Positions 42,967 through 51,685 are shown, numbered from the stretch's first letter. The stretch: 64,000 bases of DNA from CBDBCU01 sp965203435 (GCA_965203435.1 CBDBCU010000006.1:248001-312000); one strand, 5' to 3'. Made by a program: numbers and translations. Notes: generated by a model from the letters alone, not told the origin.

Positions 42967-44337
42967 TTGGCCGCTACTACCGCCGCCGCCGCCACCCAGG
43001 CCCCGGAAAGGCGCACTAAAGACGGGGTGATGGCGACCACCGTCATCGGCGCCCACGCCTTCGAGCATTTCTACGCCCACACCATCCCTTTCCTGGCGGC
43101 CATCATCGCCGCCGACCTGAACCTGGGGGCTTTTCAGGTGGGGTTGATTGTCGTCGTCCGTTCCATTTTCGGCGGCATTACCAGCACCGTCGGCGGCTTT
43201 CTGGTGGACTTGTTCCATCACCGGGTATCCTGGGTTTTGTCGATCAGCGCTTTCAGCATTGGCGTGGGCTACCTGCTGATGTCCGTGGCCCCCACTTACC
43301 TGCTGATTCTGGCGGCTCTGGCCCTGGGGTCAATGGGCAGCGCCTTATGGCATCCGCCGGCCCTGGGCTTGCTGGCCCGCCGCTTTCCCCACCGGCGCGG
43401 ATTTTTCATCTCGATGCACCGTTCTATGGGCAGCATTGGCGATGTGCTGGGGCCGATGATTGCCGGGGCCCTGGTCGGCGGCGTGCTGGCTTGGACTTTG
43501 GGCAGCGGCGAGACGGAAAACCGCCTCTTTGCCTTGACGATGCCCTGGGGCGAAATCAGCTGGCGCTGGGTGCTGGGTTTCAGCACGCCCATAATGTTCA
43601 CCTCCAGCGTCATCATCTTTTTCCTGCTGCGCCACGCCGGCGGAACCCGGCCGGCGGATTTTGACCTGCGGCGGCGGATCCATACTAATTGGAACGGACT
43701 GAAAGACGCCTTCCGCGGTACCGGAATGTGGGCCATTTTCACCGTTTCGGCGGTGCGCGGAATGGCCGACCGCTCCCTGGTCTTTCTGGTGCCCTTGTAT
43801 CTGACCTTTCTGCTGCAACAGCAGGGGGCCGGCCTCGAGGCCATTGCCTTTCAAGCGGCGGTTCATGTGGCCCTGATGGTCGGGCCGGGCATCGTCATCG
43901 GGCCGCTGATTGGCAGCCTGTCCGACCGCATTGGCCGGCGCGGCATCATCATCTTTGTGATGGCGGTAACGACCCTGCTGACCCTGGCGATTATCTGGAG
44001 CGGGCAGTGGGCCGGCGGCTATACGCCCTGGATAACCCTGTTCGTGGCGATTTACGGGATACTGAACTTTTCGGTGAACAACCTGACCCAAGCGGCGGCG
44101 GCCGACATCGCCGCCGGCCGGCGGCTGGAATCCTCTTTCCTGGGGATGATGTGGGGCAACAATACCCTGTTCGGGGCCGTCGCCGCCCTGGTCATTTTCG
44201 GGTCGGTCGAGTGGTTTGACGAAAACAACGCCGGCTGGCAGTACGGCTTTTACATCACCGCCGGCATCTACTTCGCCGGCCTGCTGGTATCCCTGCTGAT
44301 TCCGAGCCGGCCCCGGCCTGCGCCGCGGTCGGCGTAG
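42967..44337 (+). CDS. Major facilitator superfamily transporter
   Basis: The 456-residue protein has about twelve membrane helices. After helix 2 it carries G-G-F-L-V-D-L-F-H-H-R, a form of the MFS loop motif, and a second copy L-S-D-R-I-G-R-R-G between helices 8 and 9. TTG 42967 is chosen because AGGCAGGTG lies 6 bases upstream; GTG 42958 and ATG 43030 are in-frame alternatives. The substrate is unknown; the early A-H-x-x-E-H-F-Y segment recalls FSR/antibiotic-resistance-type exporters. Confidence 0.8.
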   Translation: MAATTAAAATQAPERRTKDGVMATTVIGAHAFEHFYAHTIPFLAAIIAADLNLGAFQVGLIVVVRSIFGGITSTVGGFLVDLFHHRVSWVLSISAFSIGVGYLLMSVAPTYLLILAALALGSMGSALWHPPALGLLARRFPHRRGFFISMHRSMGSIGDVLGPMIAGALVGGVLAWTLGSGETENRLFALTMPWGEISWRWVLGFSTPIMFTSSVIIFFLLRHAGGTRPADFDLRRRIHTNWNGLKDAFRGTGMWAIFTVSAVRGMADRSLVFLVPLYLTFLLQQQGAGLEAIAFQAAVHVALMVGPGIVIGPLIGSLSDRIGRRGIIIFVMAVTTLLTLAIIWSGQWAGGYTPWITLFVAIYGILNFSVNNLTQAAAADIAAGRRLESSFLGMMWGNNTLFGAVAALVIFGSVEWFDENNAGWQYGFYITAGIYFAGLLVSLLIPSRPRPAPRSA

Positions 44338-44414
44338 AGTATGCGGTCAGTGCCATCCCTTATCCGCAGCGGCGGGAATAAAGGCAGTCAAAGCTCGGTC
44401 AATTGCCTATAGCA

Positions 44415-44442
44415 ACCGTCATTCCCGCGTAAGCGGGAATCC
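44415..44442. repeat. Family A solo arm
   Basis: A single left arm ACCGTCATTCCCGCGTAAGC followed by GGGAATCC, without the right arm. Confidence 0.7.
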
Positions 44443-44506
44443 AGAGGCCGGGCGGCAAACCGCCCGGCTTTTGTTCAGAAGTCAGACCAATTTGCCGTCA
44501 AAACTA

Positions 44507-44536
44507 TTGACAACACTTTCCGCCCTATGTTAGCCT
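44507..44536 (+). promoter_or_regulatory. Strong promoter of the structured RNA
   Basis: A perfect TTGACA (44507-44512) and TAGCCT (44531-44536) are 18 bases apart with an extended -10 TG at 44528-44529. The same layout precedes recA. Confidence 0.7.
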
Positions 44537-44542
44537 TTTAGT

Positions 44543-44877
44543 CGAGGGATGGGCGATGTGTAACCCGCCTAACCCTGCGAAATCCGGCAAGGAGGGTGAA
44601 AATGGTTAAGGTTTTCGAGCTGAACCACGAATGGATTTTTCCTTGTACCGCCCCTGCCGGCGTTGACCGGAAAGGAGCAGTCCGGTAACGGATGCCGACC
44701 TTCCGCCGGCAGGGCCTGAAAAAGGCGCGAGTCCCGCAAAATAATGCCAAGCGCACCAAAGACCTTGGCTACTGAGCTTTAGGAAGGGTTCCTCCGGCCG
44801 TGATGGCCGGGAGGGCGGGATAACGCAGCGAAAGCAAATCCGGGCCCGGTAGGTTTATCGGGCCCGGATTGTTTTTT
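44543..44877 (+). ncRNA. Candidate structured non-coding RNA of ~335 nt
   Basis: The region has its own promoter and intrinsic terminator and no convincing protein. CCCTGCCGGC (44652-44661) pairs perfectly with GCCGGCAGGG (44705-44714), enclosing GTT-g-ACCGG (44662-44670) paired with CCGGTAAC (4482-position 44682-44689). A further 9-bp stem CCTCCGGCC/GGCCGGGAGG lies near 44790-44813. The transcript also contains three overlapping frames of 17, 28 and 27 codons starting at 44556, 44602 and 44692, the second with a GGAGGGTG site; a micropeptide operon is the alternative. It is not recognisably RNase P RNA, tmRNA or 6S RNA. Confidence 0.55.
44837..44877 (+). terminator. Strong intrinsic terminator
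   Basis: AATCCGGGCCCG (44837-44848) and CGGGCCCGGATT (44859-44870) form a perfect 12-bp stem with a 10-base loop, followed by GTTTTTTG. Confidence 0.92.
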
Positions 44878-44892
44878 GCGACCCCTATCAAT

Positions 44893-45010
44893 CCGCTCGC
44901 CCGGAACTGGTTGCAGGGTCACCCGGAACTGGTTGCAAAGCCATCCTGAACTGGTTAAGGGATTGCCTCGAAATGGGTTGACTGGTCATCCCGAACTCGT
45001 TGCCGGATAG
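44893..45010. repeat. Degenerate family B copies
   Basis: About five diverged copies of the CCTGAACTGGTT-type repeat occur in one direction (CCCGGAACTGGTTGCA, ATCCTGAACTGGTTAAGG, ATCCCGAACTCGTTGC). They fill the gap between the terminator and the MobA-like gene. Confidence 0.55.
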
Positions 45011-45013
45011 CCC

Positions 45014-45640
45014 TCAACTTTCCCCCGCCAAAGCCGCCCGGTACTGCTCCGGCGTATTCAAGTCCCACCGCACTTCCGGCGTAGCCATTTCCACCCGTTG
45101 GATGTACGCCTGATGCCGCTGCATTACCGCCCGCAATCCTTGGGTTTCCTCAGTTATGCCTAGCAGTTCGTACATTAACGCGGCGTCCAGCAGAACCGGA
45201 TGGCCGCCCTGTCCCTGGTAAGTGGGAAGGGTAATCAATGCGGCGGCCGCCCGATGTTGCCGCCGCAGGTAGTCCAGCGTCTCCGGCCGGCGCGGCTGAT
45301 CCACATTCAGGAGCAGGAGGGTCTGCGGATTAGGGGGGGACAAAGCCCGCAGGCCGGCTTTAAGGGAAGTGGTTTTCCCTTGCAAATAATCCGGGTTGAC
45401 CACCCACGCCACGCTGGGCCGGGCCGCCCTTTCCCGTTGCAATACTTCCTGCAATTCCGCCGCCCGGTGACCCAGCACCACCATAATCCGGTCAACGCCG
45501 GCGGCGTCCAGGGCGGCTATCTGATGGCACAGCAGGGTAGTTCCCTGCCAGGGCAGCAGGGCTTTCAGCTGCCCCATCCGCCGCGATTCCCCGGCGGCCA
45601 GCAGCAGGGCGGCCGTTTCCTTTCCCTCGGTTTCCGCCAT
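45014..45640 (-). CDS. MobA/MocA-like molybdenum cofactor nucleotidyltransferase
   Basis: The 208-residue protein has the NTP-transferase start L-L-L-A-A-G-E-S-R-R-M-G and the K-A-L-L-P-W segment; V-N-P-D-Y, K-T-T-S-L-K-A-G and N-V-D-Q-P-R match the MocA (CTP:molybdopterin cytidylyltransferase) type. Start ATG 45640 follows GGGGAGG; the longer frame is unsupported. It lies downstream of an XdhC gene on the same strand, so the two probably prepare the cofactor of a xanthine-dehydrogenase- or CO-dehydrogenase-type enzyme encoded elsewhere. Confidence 0.85.
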   Translation of the reverse strand: MAETEGKETAALLLAAGESRRMGQLKALLPWQGTTLLCHQIAALDAAGVDRIMVVLGHRAAELQEVLQRERAARPSVAWVVNPDYLQGKTTSLKAGLRALSPPNPQTLLLLNVDQPRRPETLDYLRRQHRAAAALITLPTYQGQGGHPVLLDAALMYELLGITEETQGLRAVMQRHQAYIQRVEMATPEVRWDLNTPEQYRAALAGES

Positions 45641-45738
45641 ATCCCTCCCCTTGCCTCGCCCGGAACTGCTTGCCGGATTAGGGCAGTTTCCCGCCGATTG
45701 CTGACGCCGCCGGTAGCATACTTCCCGCCGCACCTCTA

Positions 45739-45905
45739 CAGTCATTCCCGGTTTCCCCTACCGTCATTCCCGCGTAAGCGGGAATCCAAGACGGTATTGA
45801 CTTATGCCGCCGCATAATCCGCGAGCAGCCGCTGGATTCCCGCTTGCGCGGGAATGACGGTAAGAGGGGCGGGAATAACTGTAGTGCGGCGCAGGAATGA
45901 CGGTA
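45739..45905. repeat. Family A element with flanking partial ends
   Basis: A full inverted element spans 45760-45861; its core is diverged from the other copies. A truncated left end (CAGTCATTCCCGG, 45739) and a truncated right end (GGAATGACGGTAG, about 45895) flank it, giving a nested appearance. Confidence 0.75.
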
Positions 45906-45927
45906 GAAATGGGCGGCCGCCCATCCC

Positions 45928-47055
45928 TTAAACCGGCGCGGCATCCCTTGCCCGGTCAGCTACCCGGTCAATGTAGTGCTCCGCCATCTGCATCGGGCCG
46001 CCGCTGCCGCCGCGCCGGGTCATTATGATTTCCGACATAATGCTGACCGCCAACTCCTCCGGCTGCAAGCCGCCGATGTCCAAGCCAATGGGGGCGTGGA
46101 CTTCCTTGAGCCGTTCCAGGGGGACGCCCTGCCGCAGCAGTCGCTGGTAAATCATCAGGTTCTTGCGCCGGCTGCCCATCAGCCCAATGTAGCGGGCCCC
46201 GGTGGTCAACGCCGATTCCAGGGCCATATCGTCAAAGCGATGCCCCCGGGTTGCCACCACCACAAAGGTGTTGACATTGATGGGCAAGCTGTCGGCCCAC
46301 TGGTCATAGGGCGTTACCACCGTCCGGGCGGCGTAGGGAAAGCGTTCCGGATTGGCAAACTCCGCCCGGTCATCGGCGATAAAGACCCGGTAGCCCAGGG
46401 TATGGGCTAAATCCGCCGTAGCCTTGCCCACATGACCGCCGCCGACGACCGTCAAAGTGGGCGGCGTGGTAAAGCCTTCGACAAACACTTCCTCGCCCGC
46501 GGCGGTGGTAAAGCTGTCGGTAGCCCCCACATCGGCCACCCGCCGGGCGGCGGCGATAGCCTGGTCGTCCAGTTCCGGGCGGCCCAAGGCCCCGGCCACG
46601 GAGCCGTCCAGCCGCAGGGTCAGCTTGGCTCCCAGATTGGCGGCCCCGGCCGGAGCGTTGACCACCGTGGCCAGACCCAACGGCTCCCCGCCCTCATAAG
46701 CGGCCAGGATTTGGCGGCCGGTGTCCAGAAAGTCCCCGGATTGGCGGAACGGCTCCAGGTAGAAATACATCGTCCCGCCGCAGACCAGGCCATCCCGGGC
46801 CGCAATATCCTCGTTCAGGTAATAATCCTTGAACTCCGGCCCGCCGCCCTGCCGCAGCATCTCCCGGGCGGCAAACCAGATGTCCCCCTCCACGCAGCCG
46901 CCGCCCAAAGTGCCGACGCCGCTGCCGTCCGGCCGCACCAGCAGCATCGACCCCGATTTCTGCGGAGTAGAGCCTTTGGTGCGTACCACCGTCGCCAGCA
47001 CGCAAGGCTGTTCCCCTTCCAGCAGTTTCACCGCTTCCGCAATAACTTCCTTCAT
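45928..47055 (-). CDS. XdhC/CoxI-family maturation factor
   Basis: XdhC-type proteins bind sulfurated molybdenum cofactor and insert it into molybdenum hydroxylases. The 375-residue protein has the N-terminal XdhC domain (T-K-G-S-T-P-Q-K-x-G, G-T-L-G-G-G-C-V-E-G) and a C-terminal Rossmann domain with V-V-G-G-G-H-V-G-K-A. It also contains the D-D-R-A-E-F-A-N segment and a final G-L-D-I-G-G-L-Q-P-E-E motif. GAGGTG lies 7 bases before the ATG. The client enzyme is not in this window. Confidence 0.9.
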   Translation of the reverse strand: MKEVIAEAVKLLEGEQPCVLATVVRTKGSTPQKSGSMLLVRPDGSGVGTLGGGCVEGDIWFAAREMLRQGGGPEFKDYYLNEDIAARDGLVCGGTMYFYLEPFRQSGDFLDTGRQILAAYEGGEPLGLATVVNAPAGAANLGAKLTLRLDGSVAGALGRPELDDQAIAAARRVADVGATDSFTTAAGEEVFVEGFTTPPTLTVVGGGHVGKATADLAHTLGYRVFIADDRAEFANPERFPYAARTVVTPYDQWADSLPINVNTFVVVATRGHRFDDMALESALTTGARYIGLMGSRRKNLMIYQRLLRQGVPLERLKEVHAPIGLDIGGLQPEELAVSIMSEIIMTRRGGSGGPMQMAEHYIDRVADRARDAAPV

Positions 47056-47109
47056 TGGCCCGCACCTCTAAAATCCCCGTTGCCGCGCTGTAGCCGGGTA
47101 TCCCTCCGC

Positions 47110-47134
47110 GCATCCAGAACTTGTTGAAGGATGA
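47110..47134. repeat. Family B solo copy
   Basis: CATCCAGAACTTGTTGAAGGATGA in the gap between xdhC and higB. Confidence 0.7.
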
Positions 47135-47256
47135 ATACCCGGCCATTGCCGTATCCGCTTATCTAGGGATAGATTACCAGATTTTGCCGGAATTGGCAAA
47201 GGGGGGCGGACAATGGACGCTTGCCATCCCCCCGCCGGCAATGATAGTATATCAAT

Positions 47257-47553
47257 GTGATTGGGGATTTTGCCGACCGGGGAACAGCGGACATTTTCTA
47301 CGGCGTGAACAGCGCCGCGGCCCGGCGTACCTGTCCCCGGCCGCTCCATTCCCTTGCGGCGGAAAAGCTGGAACGGTTGAATGAAGCGGATGAACTGGAG
47401 GATCTGGCCGCGCCGCCGGGCAATCGTTTAGAAGCTCTGCGCGGCGACCGGCGCGGCCAGCACAGTATCCGCATCAATGACCAGTACCGGGTTTGCTTTG
47501 TCTGGGAAAGCGGTCAAGCCGGCAATGTGGAAATTGCCGACTATCACGGCTAG
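47257..47553 (+). CDS. higB: HigB-type toxin (RelE superfamily)
   Basis: The 98-residue protein starts at GTG 47257. It matches HigB mRNA interferases: A-A-E-K-L-E-R-L-N, L-E-D-L-A-A-P-P-G-N-R-L-E-A-L-x-G-D-R, G-Q-H-S-I-R-I-N-D-Q-Y-R-V-C-F-V-W and a final E-I-A-D-Y-H. These toxins cleave mRNA on the ribosome. No Shine-Dalgarno is evident. The antitoxin follows 34 bases later, the normal HigBA order. Confidence 0.9.
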   Translation: MIGDFADRGTADIFYGVNSAAARRTCPRPLHSLAAEKLERLNEADELEDLAAPPGNRLEALRGDRRGQHSIRINDQYRVCFVWESGQAGNVEIADYHG

Positions 47554-47587
47554 TCATCCCCGGCTCCCTTTTCGAGGAGTAACCGCT

Positions 47588-47968
47588 ATGCCTTTGCTGA
47601 TACCCACCCACCGGGAACCCACCCATCCGGGCGTAATGCTGCAAAAGGAGTTCCTGACGCCCCTGGGAATGACCCCGCAGGATTTGGCGGCGGCCCTCTT
47701 TGTGCCATACCCGGAAATCGCCGAACTCCTTAACCGGCAGCGCGGTATCACTACCGAACTGGCCTTGCGGCTGGCCAAGTATTTCGTCACCAGCGTCGGC
47801 TTTTGGCTGAACGGTCAAAGGGTATGGGATATTTACCACGCCCAGCGGGCCGAGGCAGAAATCCTGAACCGGATTCAGCCGCTGACGCCGGCGGCGGCCG
47901 TCCTGGCCCGGGAGGAGCATTGCGGGCAGCGGCAAGGCGCTCCTGAGGGGGAGGTTGCCGCCGTATGA
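47588..47968 (+). CDS. higA: HigA-type antitoxin
   Basis: The 126-residue protein is a Cro/C1-type helix-turn-helix antitoxin: H-P-G-V-M-L-Q-K-E-F-L near the N-terminus, then L-A-A-A-L-F-V-P-Y-P-E-I-A-E-L-L-N-R-Q-R-G-I as the DNA-binding unit, and W-L-N-G-Q-R-V-W-D-I at the end of the domain. GAGGAG lies 7 bases before ATG 47588. It should neutralise HigB and repress the operon. Confidence 0.92.
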   Translation: MPLLIPTHREPTHPGVMLQKEFLTPLGMTPQDLAAALFVPYPEIAELLNRQRGITTELALRLAKYFVTSVGFWLNGQRVWDIYHAQRAEAEILNRIQPLTPAAAVLAREEHCGQRQGAPEGEVAAV

Positions 47969-47988
47969 ACCCGGCGGCTTCTGCCCCC

Positions 47989-48763
47989 CTACCGCCGGGC
48001 GCGGCGCACCGTCTTTTGGCAGGTCGCCGTCCACTGGCGGATTTGATAAGCCTCGAAAGTCCATTCGCCGGGATCGTCGTCGCGGTTCGGAGTGTAGCCC
48101 CAAACTATCGGGTCGGGTACAATCGTGACGGCTTTGACGGCGCGGGTATAGCCCAGGGAACGACAATGCGCTAGGGCTTCGGTGTGGGCCAGTTCTGCCC
48201 AATCAAAGGCGGGCGGATAGCCTGTAAACCGAGCCTGCGCCGCCTGCCGCGCGGCGGTTTCGCCGGAAAAGACCGAGTTGCTGACAGTGCCGCCCAAGGG
48301 CGAATTGACCACGCGGTCGGCGGCCGCCGGGATCGGCCGCCGCACCGTCTTTTTCCGCCGCCGCTCCTCCCGGGGAAACTCAAAAATGCGGTCGATGCTG
48401 ACCCCGGTAACGCCGGATTCCCCCTCGGTCAGCCAGCCCTCTTGGGCGGCGATAAAGCCGCGGAACTGGCCCCGTTCCCCGAAATAAACGGTGTCATCCC
48501 GTTCGTTGCGGTCTTTGCCGGCCTGCCAGGTTTCCGCCTTGGCAAAGGTGTCGGACTGGTCGATGCCGCAGTAGAGGGTTTTGCCCCGGTTTTCGGCCAG
48601 GGATTCCAGGATGGCGGTAGTCCGGTCGGCGTGGGCAAAGGCTTGCCAGTCGGAACAGTCCCAGGGGATGGCCCGAGTAGCCTGGGACACGGTTGCCCCC
48701 CCCCCCCATTGCACTTATTAGAACAAATAGGCTAAGGGCGGCTACGATTTTGCGTAGGGACAT
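47989..48763 (-). CDS. Secreted protein split by a G12 tract, out of phase here
   Basis: A signal peptide (MSLRKIVAALSLFVLISA) starts at ATG 48763, with GGGAGGG 7 bases upstream, and runs into a G12 tract (48707-48696). The mature protein of about 235 residues continues in another frame to 47989. With 12 G the signal peptide reads into G-G-G-G-N-R-V-P; with 11 (or 14) it would join A-T-V-S-Q-A-T of the mature part. The body contains Cys in W-D-C and Y-C-G-I and two R-R-K-K/R-R-A-R-R basic patches. No known domain is recognised; a shorter paralogue lies at 42495. The gene appears OFF in this assembly. Confidence 0.75.
48696..48707. repeat. G12 homopolymer within a secreted-protein gene
   Basis: Twelve G on the coding strand lie between the signal peptide and the mature region, in separate frames. 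Loss of one G restores a continuous frame. Confidence 0.85.
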
Positions 48764-48879
48764 GGCAATTCCCTCCCGGCTGAGGTTATGGCTTTTTGAC
48801 TGCTGGTTGCATAGTATCTCGGCCGGCGGGATCTGTCAAGCCCTTGGCGGCGTCATTTCCGGGCAATTTCCGACATCAG

Positions 48880-48981
48880 ACCGTCATTCCCGCGTAAGCG
48901 GGAATCCGGCGGTTGCTTGCCAAGACTGCGGCGTCATAGGGCAGTACCATTCGGGATTCCCGCTTACGCGGGAATGACGGT
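48880..48981. repeat. Family A inverted-repeat element
   Basis: Complete copy with arms ACCGTCATTCCCGCGTAAGC... and ...GCTTACGCGGGAATGACGGT; the core contains GACTGCGGCGTCATAGGGCAGTACC, similar to the copies at 475, 42294 and 54478. Confidence 0.85.
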
Positions 48982-49013
48982 AGGTCGGACTGGAAAGGCC
49001 GGTTGCAGCCGCA

Positions 49014-51389
49014 TCATCGCTCCCCTGTCAACCTTTCCGCCCACAAATCCCCTTGGCCGGGGACATACTGCCCGGTACGAATTTCCTTGAGAGGATAGTC
49101 GGGCAAGGGAACTACCGCCAGGCATTTGCCGTCGAAATGGTCCCCCCAGCGGGCAAAGGCAAAATCCCGGTTGGCAAAGCCGTATTGCCGCCGCGCCCGG
49201 GGCAAGTCGTCAACCTCCTCCGGGATAAGGTGCAGAAAGAACTCGGCCGCCCGGTCCGCGGCGGCGCAAGATTCCCGATAGTAAATCAGCCGCCCCTCTT
49301 GCCGGTACAACTCAAAAGCCGCCCCCACCGCCGCCGTACCGGCATTGCTTTCCCGCAAAGCGGCGATAGTTTCCGTCAAGCCCGGATGGACCAAACTGTG
49401 CAGCCCGGCCCAACGGAAAGGGCGCCGCAACTGCCCCGGTTGGCGGGCATCATACTGCCCGGCCAGGATATGATCGATGGGATAATTCGGCAATTGAATC
49501 AACGCCAAGCAGCGGTTGCCCAAGCGCACTCCCCCATTGCTGAAATCGGCATAAGCCGGGGTTGACGGGATGTAGCCCGGCGGCGAATCCGGTTGGCGGC
49601 GATAGACCCGGACGGCAAACCGATCGGCCCGGTCATCCGGCGGACAATCCTCTTTGACCAAGGTCAAAATCCGGCCGTTGCGATAGACGGCATAATCGCC
49701 GCGGATAATGGGTTTCCCAGTCACCGCCGCCCGGTAAAACTTTTCGTATTCCGCCACGGCCGCCGCGGTCATTCGGGAATCCGTCAGCGGCATTATCGCC
49801 ACCAGGTCGTTGTTATAGATGCGGCGGTGGTACACCGCATTGAAAGCCAAATCCGGGCGGTGCGGCTGCGGCTGATAGGTAACGGCATAATCCGCCGCGC
49901 CGGCCGCCCGGTCGGTAGTCAAAAACTGCCGGGCCGCCGGAGGCAGGATTGCCACCGCATCCGGATTGGCCCGCAAAATCAGCGGCTCCCCGGGATGGCG
50001 CGCCGCCAGATATTCCAATCCCTCCTTTATGCCCAGCCGCCAGTAGCCCATTTCATATTGGGCGCTCAAATAATTCGGCGCGGCGCGGTTCACCAGAAAG
50101 TTGAAATACTCCTGCTGATTAGGATGGATTTGCGCCATTTGCAGGACCGTCAGACCCAATCCCGCCGCCGCCAATCCATAAACGCCGACCCGGCCGCCCG
50201 GCCGACGGGCCAGATTGGCGGACAGCCAGCCTAGTCCCACCGCCGCCAGCAGGCCAAAGGGTACATACACAAAAAACAGATGCCGCCAGCCGTTGAATAT
50301 GTTGGCCTCCAGCCCTGCGACGGCCAGCAAAGGCAGGGCAAAACCGGCCAGCAGCAGCAGTTGGCAACGCCGCCGGTTATTGCCTAACGCCGCCCCGGGC
50401 CGGGCCACACTCCGGGCTACTACCACCGCCATTCCGATAAAACCCAGTAGCAAAATCGGCGGCGGCGTGGTAATGCTGAACCATACCAATCCATAGCGCG
50501 GCGGCATCTCCGTAGAAAGCCGCCGCTCCCCTTGAAACAACTCCACCGCCACATTGGGATGGTTAGCGGTCAGCGCCAGGCCGCCGGCCAGATAGTCCAT
50601 CGGATTAGTCCAGGCGTAGGGCGACAGGGCGTACCAAGTCAGCCCGCCGGCCAGCGCGAACAGCCCGCCGGTCAGCAGGATCTGTTTCCGTCCCGGCCAA
50701 CCGGCCGCCCCCCGCCAATCCCATCCCCGCATCGCGATAACGGCGGGAAACAGCATTATCCCCATTATCCGCAGGTTGGTCAGCGCCCCCACCGCTATAC
50801 CCAGCAGCGCAAAGCCGGCCAGGGTATCCCGGCGGAAAGCCCTTTCCAGCAGATATAAGGCTATGCTGAACATAGTGAGAAAAGGCAGGTCTTTGGAATT
50901 AAAAAAAGAGTGGGCATAGATACGGGGATGCAGCAGGTAGAGCAGCAGGGCAAACAGGGCCAGTAGCCGATTGTTGAACAGATGATAAGCCAGCCGGTAG
51001 CAGCAGAAACCGCCGACTATAAAGAACAGGTGGGTCAGGGTTAGACGCAGCCGGTGGATGTAATGGTAATCCTCCAACCCTAGATCCCGCTCCGCCAGCA
51101 GCAACGGCAGCTCAAAGGCCAGGCCATAAACCCGGTCGACGCCGGACAAAAGGGATTGGTCGGCAATGGCGGCGGCGTTGCCCCGGAGGTAATTCAGGCC
51201 GCCGATAGCATTGAGCCGCTGCTGCATTTCATCCCGGCCAATGCCATAATCCCCGGCCAAAGCGAGGCCGGCCAGCAGAAAAAGGGCGCAAATAATAAGG
51301 CCGCTGCGCTCGGCAATAAAGTTCAGCGCCGCCGCCGCACGGCGGCCGGAAAATCGGTAGCGGCGTATGCGGCGCAACGGCAGTAACAT
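49014..51389 (-). CDS. ArnT/PMT-like membrane glycosyltransferase 1
   Basis: The 791-residue protein has about 10-12 membrane helices in its first ~430 residues, with family GT39/83-like features (G-R-D-E-M in the first loop, F-N-S-K-D-L-P-F between helices). The soluble C-terminus contains two ~100-residue modules, each with a Cys after K/R-E-D/S and a second in C-L-A-V/L-I/V-x-L-P. It starts at ATG 51389 immediately downstream of a TATGCTATAAT box, so it is probably leaderless. It is the last of three tandem paralogues (the others start at 54406 and 57310) and likely glycosylates surface proteins or lipids. Confidence 0.8.
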   Translation of the reverse strand: MLLPLRRIRRYRFSGRRAAAALNFIAERSGLIICALFLLAGLALAGDYGIGRDEMQQRLNAIGGLNYLRGNAAAIADQSLLSGVDRVYGLAFELPLLLAERDLGLEDYHYIHRLRLTLTHLFFIVGGFCCYRLAYHLFNNRLLALFALLLYLLHPRIYAHSFFNSKDLPFLTMFSIALYLLERAFRRDTLAGFALLGIAVGALTNLRIMGIMLFPAVIAMRGWDWRGAAGWPGRKQILLTGGLFALAGGLTWYALSPYAWTNPMDYLAGGLALTANHPNVAVELFQGERRLSTEMPPRYGLVWFSITTPPPILLLGFIGMAVVVARSVARPGAALGNNRRRCQLLLLAGFALPLLAVAGLEANIFNGWRHLFFVYVPFGLLAAVGLGWLSANLARRPGGRVGVYGLAAAGLGLTVLQMAQIHPNQQEYFNFLVNRAAPNYLSAQYEMGYWRLGIKEGLEYLAARHPGEPLILRANPDAVAILPPAARQFLTTDRAAGAADYAVTYQPQPHRPDLAFNAVYHRRIYNNDLVAIMPLTDSRMTAAAVAEYEKFYRAAVTGKPIIRGDYAVYRNGRILTLVKEDCPPDDRADRFAVRVYRRQPDSPPGYIPSTPAYADFSNGGVRLGNRCLALIQLPNYPIDHILAGQYDARQPGQLRRPFRWAGLHSLVHPGLTETIAALRESNAGTAAVGAAFELYRQEGRLIYYRESCAAADRAAEFFLHLIPEEVDDLPRARRQYGFANRDFAFARWGDHFDGKCLAVVPLPDYPLKEIRTGQYVPGQGDLWAERLTGER

Positions 51390-51396
51390 AGGCGGG

Positions 51397-51405
51397 ATTA
51401 TAGCA
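51397..51405 (-). promoter_or_regulatory. Leaderless-type -10 box, glycosyltransferase 1
   Basis: TGCTATAAT on the minus strand ends 7 bases before ATG 51389, leaving no room for a ribosome site. Confidence 0.65.
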
Positions 51406-51430
51406 TAGCGGGCTGGCGCTGATTGTCCGC

Positions 51431-51653
51431 CCATCCTTCAACAAGTTCAGGATGAGCGGAAAAGAGCCGCCCGCTCCCCCTGATTTGGTAAGGATGCCCC
51501 GCCATCCGCTCATCCTGAACTTGTTGAAGGATGCCCCCGCCGTCCGCTCATCCTGAACTTGTTGAAGGATGGCCCGACGCCGTCCGCTCATCCTGAACTC
51601 GTTGAAGGATGGCCCGACGCCGTCCGCTCATCCTGAACTCGTTGAAGGATGAC
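51431..51653. repeat. Family B cluster, five copies
   Basis: One inverted copy (51431) and four direct copies at about 51509, 51547, 51588 and 51629 fill the 296-base gap; the last two are near-identical units 41 bases apart (GACGCCGTCCGCTCATCC...). Confidence 0.85.
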
Positions 51654-51685
51654 ACCGCCAAGAGCAAAGGGAATAGCCGCCCGCC

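Noticed and set aside
42856..43221. 121-codon minus-strand frame opposite the MFS gene start
   Set aside because: Antisense of a conserved transporter; composition is rich in Gln/His/Gly as expected of a shadow frame.
44665..44685. SRP-RNA-like CCGGAAAGGAGCAG string in the structured RNA
   Set aside because: The opposite side of the SRP symmetric loop (CAGG) is missing and the bases pair differently here (ACCGG with CCGGT).
44556..44775. Three short frames (17, 28 and 27 codons) as a peptide operon
   Set aside because: Not listed as genes because the bases form long-range stems and the peptides resemble nothing known; kept as the alternative in the RNA entry.
48494..48763. Separate 89-codon secreted protein
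   Set aside because: Only its first ~19 codons (signal peptide) look real; after the G12 tract its translation is the out-of-frame shadow of the mature protein.
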